Source: Xanthobacteraceae bacterium
GTDB lineage: Bacteria; Pseudomonadota; Alphaproteobacteria; Rhizobiales; Xanthobacteraceae
Direction: 5' to 3'
Length of the DNA stretch: 64,000 nucleotides
Assembly (NCBI GenBank): GCA_024508855.1
Contig: JANINJ010000107.1
Coordinates: forward strand, 186,001 to 250,000
Each line of letters opens with the position of its first letter. The stretch's first letter is position 1. The notes under the pieces were generated by a model. That model was given only the letters and a program-made list of their open reading frames with translations. It made no database searches and was not told the DNA's origin. Below, piece by piece: positions 60,678 to 64,000 of this stretch. A program made the translations under genes and the position numbers.

Positions 60678-62942
60678 ATGTCACCTCTGGCTAAACGTGC
60701 GCCTTTCATGTCCGGCGCCGCCACGCTGCTGCTGTCGGGCCTCGGCAGCATCGCAATCCCTCATCATGCGGCCGCGCAGACGGCGGCCGCAGGTACCACG
60801 ACCTTGCCCGAGATCGTGGTGCGGGCACCACGCGCACCTCATGGCTCCAGGCGGCCCAGGACACGGGTCGTGACCGAGAATCGCCGGCAGGAGCCGAACG
60901 TTCCCCAACCCACTGCAGCCGAAGCACTCGCGGGTAAGACCGAAGCGCTCGATCAGGCGCGACAGAACATCGTCGCACCGCTCGGCACGATCCCCTACCA
61001 ACTGAGCCATCAGGCGATCCAGTCGCTGCCGCAGGGGACCGATGCGTCGCTCGACAAGGTTCTGCTGCAGGCGCCGGGAGTGACCCAGGATTCCGCGGCG
61101 AGCGGCGATCTCCATGTGCGCAACGAGCACGCGAACCTGCAATATCGTATCAACGGAATCATGATGCCGGACGGCGTCGGCGGCTTCGGCCAGATTTTCG
61201 ATACCGCGCTGGTCGGAAACATGTCGCTGATCACCGGCGCGTTGCCGGCGCAGTATGGTCTGCGCACCGCCGGCGTGATCGATATCCAGACCCGGACCGA
61301 TGCCTTCAACAACAGCGGCAGCGTCAGCGTCTATGGCGGCAGCAACGGAACGATCACGCCCAGTTTCAACTATGGCGGCACGATCGGGCAGACCCAGTAT
61401 TTCGTCAGCGGGCGCTATTTCGGCAGCGATCTCGGCCTCGAGAACCCGACTCCGTCACGCAACGCCATTCACGACCGGACGCAGCAGGACAAGGGCTTCG
61501 TCTATCTGTCGACGCTGGTCGACGAGAATACCCGCCTGTCCTTCATCGGCGGCACGTCGACCAGCCGCTACCAGATTCCGAACAATCCCGGCCAGACGCC
61601 GGCCTTCACCGCCTTCGGCGTCTCGGATTTCAATTCGGCGCTGCTGAATGAAAACCAGGTCGAGCAGAATCATTTCGGCGTTCTTGCCCTGCAAAAGTCG
61701 ATCAATGGATTCGATCTGCAGCTTTCCGCGTTCACTCGCTACAGCAGCGTCCACTTCATGCCGGACACGATCGGCGATCTGGTGTTCAACGGGGTGGCTT
61801 CGGATGTCTATCGGCGCAGCGTTGCGCAGGGAATCCAGGCCGACGGGTCTTATAAGCTGAACGATGCGCACACGTTGCGCGCTGGTTTCTCGGTCACCGG
61901 CGAACAGGCCTATGTCAACAATTCCTCGATCGTTCTGCCGATCGATAGCAACGGCGATCCCTACGATGCGCCGTTCGGCATCACCGATACGAGCTCGAAA
62001 CTGGGATGGCTGTTCAGCACCTACATTCAGGACGAATGGAAGATCACCAACCAGTTGACGCTGAATACGGGCCTGCGTTTCGATCAGATGGATCAATATG
62101 TCAGCGCCAACCAGCTCAGCCCGCGCGTCAGCCTGACCTACAAGCCGTTCGAGAACACCACTTTCCACGCCGGCTATGCGCGAAACTTCACGCCGCCGTC
62201 ACTGGTGCTCGCCGCCCCCACCAATCTGGCGCTGGTACAGGGCACCACGCAGCAACCTGCCGTCAACACCAACAGCCCGGTATTGCCGGAGCGATCCAAC
62301 GTGTTCGATGTCGGCGTCGAACAGAAGGTCTTTCCCGGCTTCACGGTCGGCATCGACGCCTACTACAAGACCGCGCGCGACCTGCTCGATGACGGACAAT
62401 TCGGCGCTGCCTATGTGCTGACGGCGTTCAACTACGACAAGGGCGAAAATGTCGGCGTCGAGCTGAAGTCGTCCTACACCAACGGAAACTTCCGCGCCTA
62501 CGGCAACATCGCCTGGGGGCACCAGATCGGGACCAACATCGTATCGAACCAGTATCTGTTCGATCCCGATGAACTGGCCTACATCGCCAACCATTACATC
62601 TACACCGATCACAGCCAGTTCTGGACCGCGTCGGCCGGCGCTTCCTATCGCTGGCGCGACACGACGTTCACCGGGTCGATGATCTATGGCAGCGGGTTGC
62701 GCGCGGACGGAGTCGATGGCGTTCCGAACGGCGGCCATGTTCCGGCCTACACGCAGTTCAACGTCGGCATCGCCCACGATTTCTACATCGTCGATGCAAA
62801 GCGCCCGACCACCCTGCGGTTCGACGTCGTCAACCTGTTCGACTCGGTCTATCAGATCCGGGACGGCTCAGGCATCGGCGTGTTCGCGCCGCAGTACGGG
62901 CAACGCCGCGGCTTCTATGTCGGGCTTTCGCAGAAGCTGTAG
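60678..62942 (+). CDS. TonB-dependent outer membrane receptor
   Basis: This 754-residue protein has a signal peptide (MSPLAKRAPFMSGAATLLLS, cleavage probably after HHAAAQ). A plug domain follows (SLDKVLLQAPGVTQDSAASGDLHVRNEHANLQYRINGIMMPDGV, about 120-165), and then the 22-strand barrel (TGALPAQYGLRTAGVIDIQTR onward). It ends ...RRGFYVGLSQKL, with a non-aromatic last residue. The substrate is not readable from motifs. The Zur-like palindrome and DUF2946 neighbour suggest zinc (or another metal or metallophore). I used the ATG at 60678; an ATG at 60642 adds twelve residues. Confidence 0.9.
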   Translation: MSPLAKRAPFMSGAATLLLSGLGSIAIPHHAAAQTAAAGTTTLPEIVVRAPRAPHGSRRPRTRVVTENRRQEPNVPQPTAAEALAGKTEALDQARQNIVAPLGTIPYQLSHQAIQSLPQGTDASLDKVLLQAPGVTQDSAASGDLHVRNEHANLQYRINGIMMPDGVGGFGQIFDTALVGNMSLITGALPAQYGLRTAGVIDIQTRTDAFNNSGSVSVYGGSNGTITPSFNYGGTIGQTQYFVSGRYFGSDLGLENPTPSRNAIHDRTQQDKGFVYLSTLVDENTRLSFIGGTSTSRYQIPNNPGQTPAFTAFGVSDFNSALLNENQVEQNHFGVLALQKSINGFDLQLSAFTRYSSVHFMPDTIGDLVFNGVASDVYRRSVAQGIQADGSYKLNDAHTLRAGFSVTGEQAYVNNSSIVLPIDSNGDPYDAPFGITDTSSKLGWLFSTYIQDEWKITNQLTLNTGLRFDQMDQYVSANQLSPRVSLTYKPFENTTFHAGYARNFTPPSLVLAAPTNLALVQGTTQQPAVNTNSPVLPERSNVFDVGVEQKVFPGFTVGIDAYYKTARDLLDDGQFGAAYVLTAFNYDKGENVGVELKSSYTNGNFRAYGNIAWGHQIGTNIVSNQYLFDPDELAYIANHYIYTDHSQFWTASAGASYRWRDTTFTGSMIYGSGLRADGVDGVPNGGHVPAYTQFNVGIAHDFYIVDAKRPTTLRFDVVNLFDSVYQIRDGSGIGVFAPQYGQRRGFYVGLSQKL

Positions 62943-63009
62943 TGCCTGACCCGGTTGTCACGCTCGCCGGCGGCGGGCGTGCAATCGCGGATATTTGCTC
63001 CGATCGTAG

Positions 63010-63528
63010 TCAGACGGTGCGCGCAAAATTCCAGTCCGGGCGAATCGGCCCGGACACATTCTCGAACGCGCCCTCGGCCAATTCCGCGACCAGCAGCCGG
63101 CGATGATCGACGGGACCGGGCATATCGGTCCGGCCTTTCGGAATCATCTTGAAGCCGACGCGGCTGTAATAGGCCTCGTCACCGACCAGCACGACCAGAG
63201 TATGGCCCTTGGCCTTGGCATCCGTCAGCGCGCGGTCGAGCAGCGCGCGGCCGACGCCGCGGCTGCGAAACGGCGGCTCCACCGTCAGCGGCCCCAGCAG
63301 CAGCGCCGGCGTATCGCCGATGCAGATCGGCAGTTGCCGCACCGAACCGACCAGCAGCGTACCGATGCGCGCCGTGAACGACAGGTCCAGCCGGTGGTCG
63401 ACGTGCTCGCGCAGCCGATACGCGCTCAACACGAAGCGGCCCGGCCCGAACGTGCGCTCGTGGAGGCGCTCGATCACCTGTGCGTCGTTGGCCGTTTCCG
63501 GGAGGATGGTGAGAGAAAGGTCGGTCAT
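63010..63528 (-). CDS. GNAT family N-acetyltransferase (YhbS-like)
   Basis: This 172-residue protein has the GNAT acetyl-CoA site LGPLTVEPPFRSRGVGRALLDRALTDAKAKGHTLVVLVGDEAYYSRVGF (about 85-130). It lacks a recognisable substrate-specific region. The length and the YYSRVGF ending of the fold match the YhbS/predicted N-acetyltransferase group. The ATG at 63528 was chosen over an in-frame extension that runs into the Nudix gene region. It is convergent with the TonB receptor gene. Confidence 0.85.
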   Translation of the reverse strand: MTDLSLTILPETANDAQVIERLHERTFGPGRFVLSAYRLREHVDHRLDLSFTARIGTLLVGSVRQLPICIGDTPALLLGPLTVEPPFRSRGVGRALLDRALTDAKAKGHTLVVLVGDEAYYSRVGFKMIPKGRTDMPGPVDHRRLLVAELAEGAFENVSGPIRPDWNFARTV

Positions 63529-63652
63529 GCTGGTGCGCGGGATAGCATTTGCCGGCAGCGTGGTCCATCGCCGGATGACCGGAATTATGCACTGGCCGCC
63601 GGCGATTTGCGGACATTCCAAACGCAAAAATGCACCCGCTTTTGCTCGCGCA

Positions 63653-64000
63653 TCAACTCCATAGCGGGATCGGCGGCCTGCCCTCCAGCACTTCCGCGAT
63701 GCGCAGCCGGGTGCCGGCCGTCGTGTCCGGCGGCAGGGCGTCGGGGGCGAAGAAACCGCAGTCAATGATCTCGCGATTCCGTTCCGGCATGCGGTCCTGG
63801 CTGAACTGGCGAATGACGTAAACCGCCACATGGTCGCGGCGCGACACATGACGATTGAAGAAGATGCCGTGCAGTTCTGCCGGCCCCTCCAGTTCAATCC
63901 GCCCCTCCTCGATCAATTCCCGGCGCAGCGAATCCTCGACCGTCTCGCCGACCTCGACCCCGCCGCCCGGCAAGTGCCATCCCGACACGTAGCTGTGCTT
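63653..64000 (-). CDS. Nudix hydrolase, N-terminus cut by window edge
   Basis: This frame is open to the right edge of the window, so its start is outside. The visible 115 codons contain a complete Nudix box, GGGVEVGETVEDSLRRELIEEGRIEL (G-x5-E-x7-REL-x-EE-x-G). Downstream strands follow (HGIFFNRHVSRRDHVAVYVIRQFS, IIDCGFFAPDALPPDT). The preceding residues KHSYVSGWHLP show that the frame extends further upstream. These enzymes hydrolyse nucleoside diphosphates linked to another moiety; the substrate is unknown. Confidence 0.85.
   Translation of the reverse strand, partial: KHSYVSGWHLPGGGVEVGETVEDSLRRELIEEGRIELEGPAELHGIFFNRHVSRRDHVAVYVIRQFSQDRMPERNREIIDCGFFAPDALPPDTTAGTRLRIAEVLEGRPPIPLWS

Overview
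The window is about 62-63% GC and reads as a typical chromosomal segment of an alphaproteobacterium of the Bradyrhizobium/Rhodopseudomonas/Nitrobacter group. The main markers are a cytochrome b and cytochrome c1 fused in one reading frame (fbcH) behind a Rieske gene (fbcF), a fused TrpE-TrpG anthranilate synthase behind a trpL leader peptide, the CcrM cell-cycle methyltransferase, a GTTC-N7-GTTC type LexA box, and several intergenic copies of a CGTCATGGCCGG-type palindromic repeat. No tRNA, rRNA, CRISPR array, insertion sequence or phage gene was found. The species is not determined.

Layout. 1-9 kb: glyQ-glyS (glyS cut by the left edge), an S49 peptidase, TrmN6-like methyltransferase and DUF2007 protein, divergent long-chain polyprenyl diphosphate synthase, a crotonase-family protein, a LuxR-type regulator and ispE. 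9-18 kb: a TPR protein, ETF-ubiquinone oxidoreductase, a family-4-like uracil-DNA glycosylase, a GT-C membrane protein, rnhB, a VOC protein and a PA0069-type radical SAM protein with a LexA-like box. 18-28 kb: a glycosyltransferase, a MarR-GNAT fusion behind two palindromes with a small coupled gene, moaB, a YpfJ-type zinc peptidase, ccrM, two glutathione transferases, a branched-chain substrate-binding protein and an FAD monooxygenase. 28-39 kb: mutY / dciA-dsbA-smc, Rsm22, a secreted-repeat protein, LemA plus M48 peptidase, and a pair of P-loop ATPases of unknown role. 39-50 kb: apt, trpE(G) with leader, a truncated FAD oxidoreductase, GNAT, PEBP, fbcFH, trmL-queE-queD, hemF and a DUF2158 protein. 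50-64 kb: a DUF1285-Nudix-DUF6111-cca operon with ATGA overlaps, a MoxR operon with three MIDAS-like partner proteins, a DUF2946 protein plus TonB receptor behind a Zur-like palindrome, a GNAT protein and a Nudix protein cut by the right edge.

The genes are mostly housekeeping. The more novel material is regulatory or uncharacterised: the Zur-like box ahead of the receptor, the LexA-like box ahead of the radical SAM gene, the triple GAGTC cluster touching the ccrM start codon, the twin operator of the MarR-GNAT gene with its GTGA-coupled small gene, the tandem P-loop ATPase pair, and the MoxR/three-MIDAS operon. All functional statements come from reading motifs; no database search was run.
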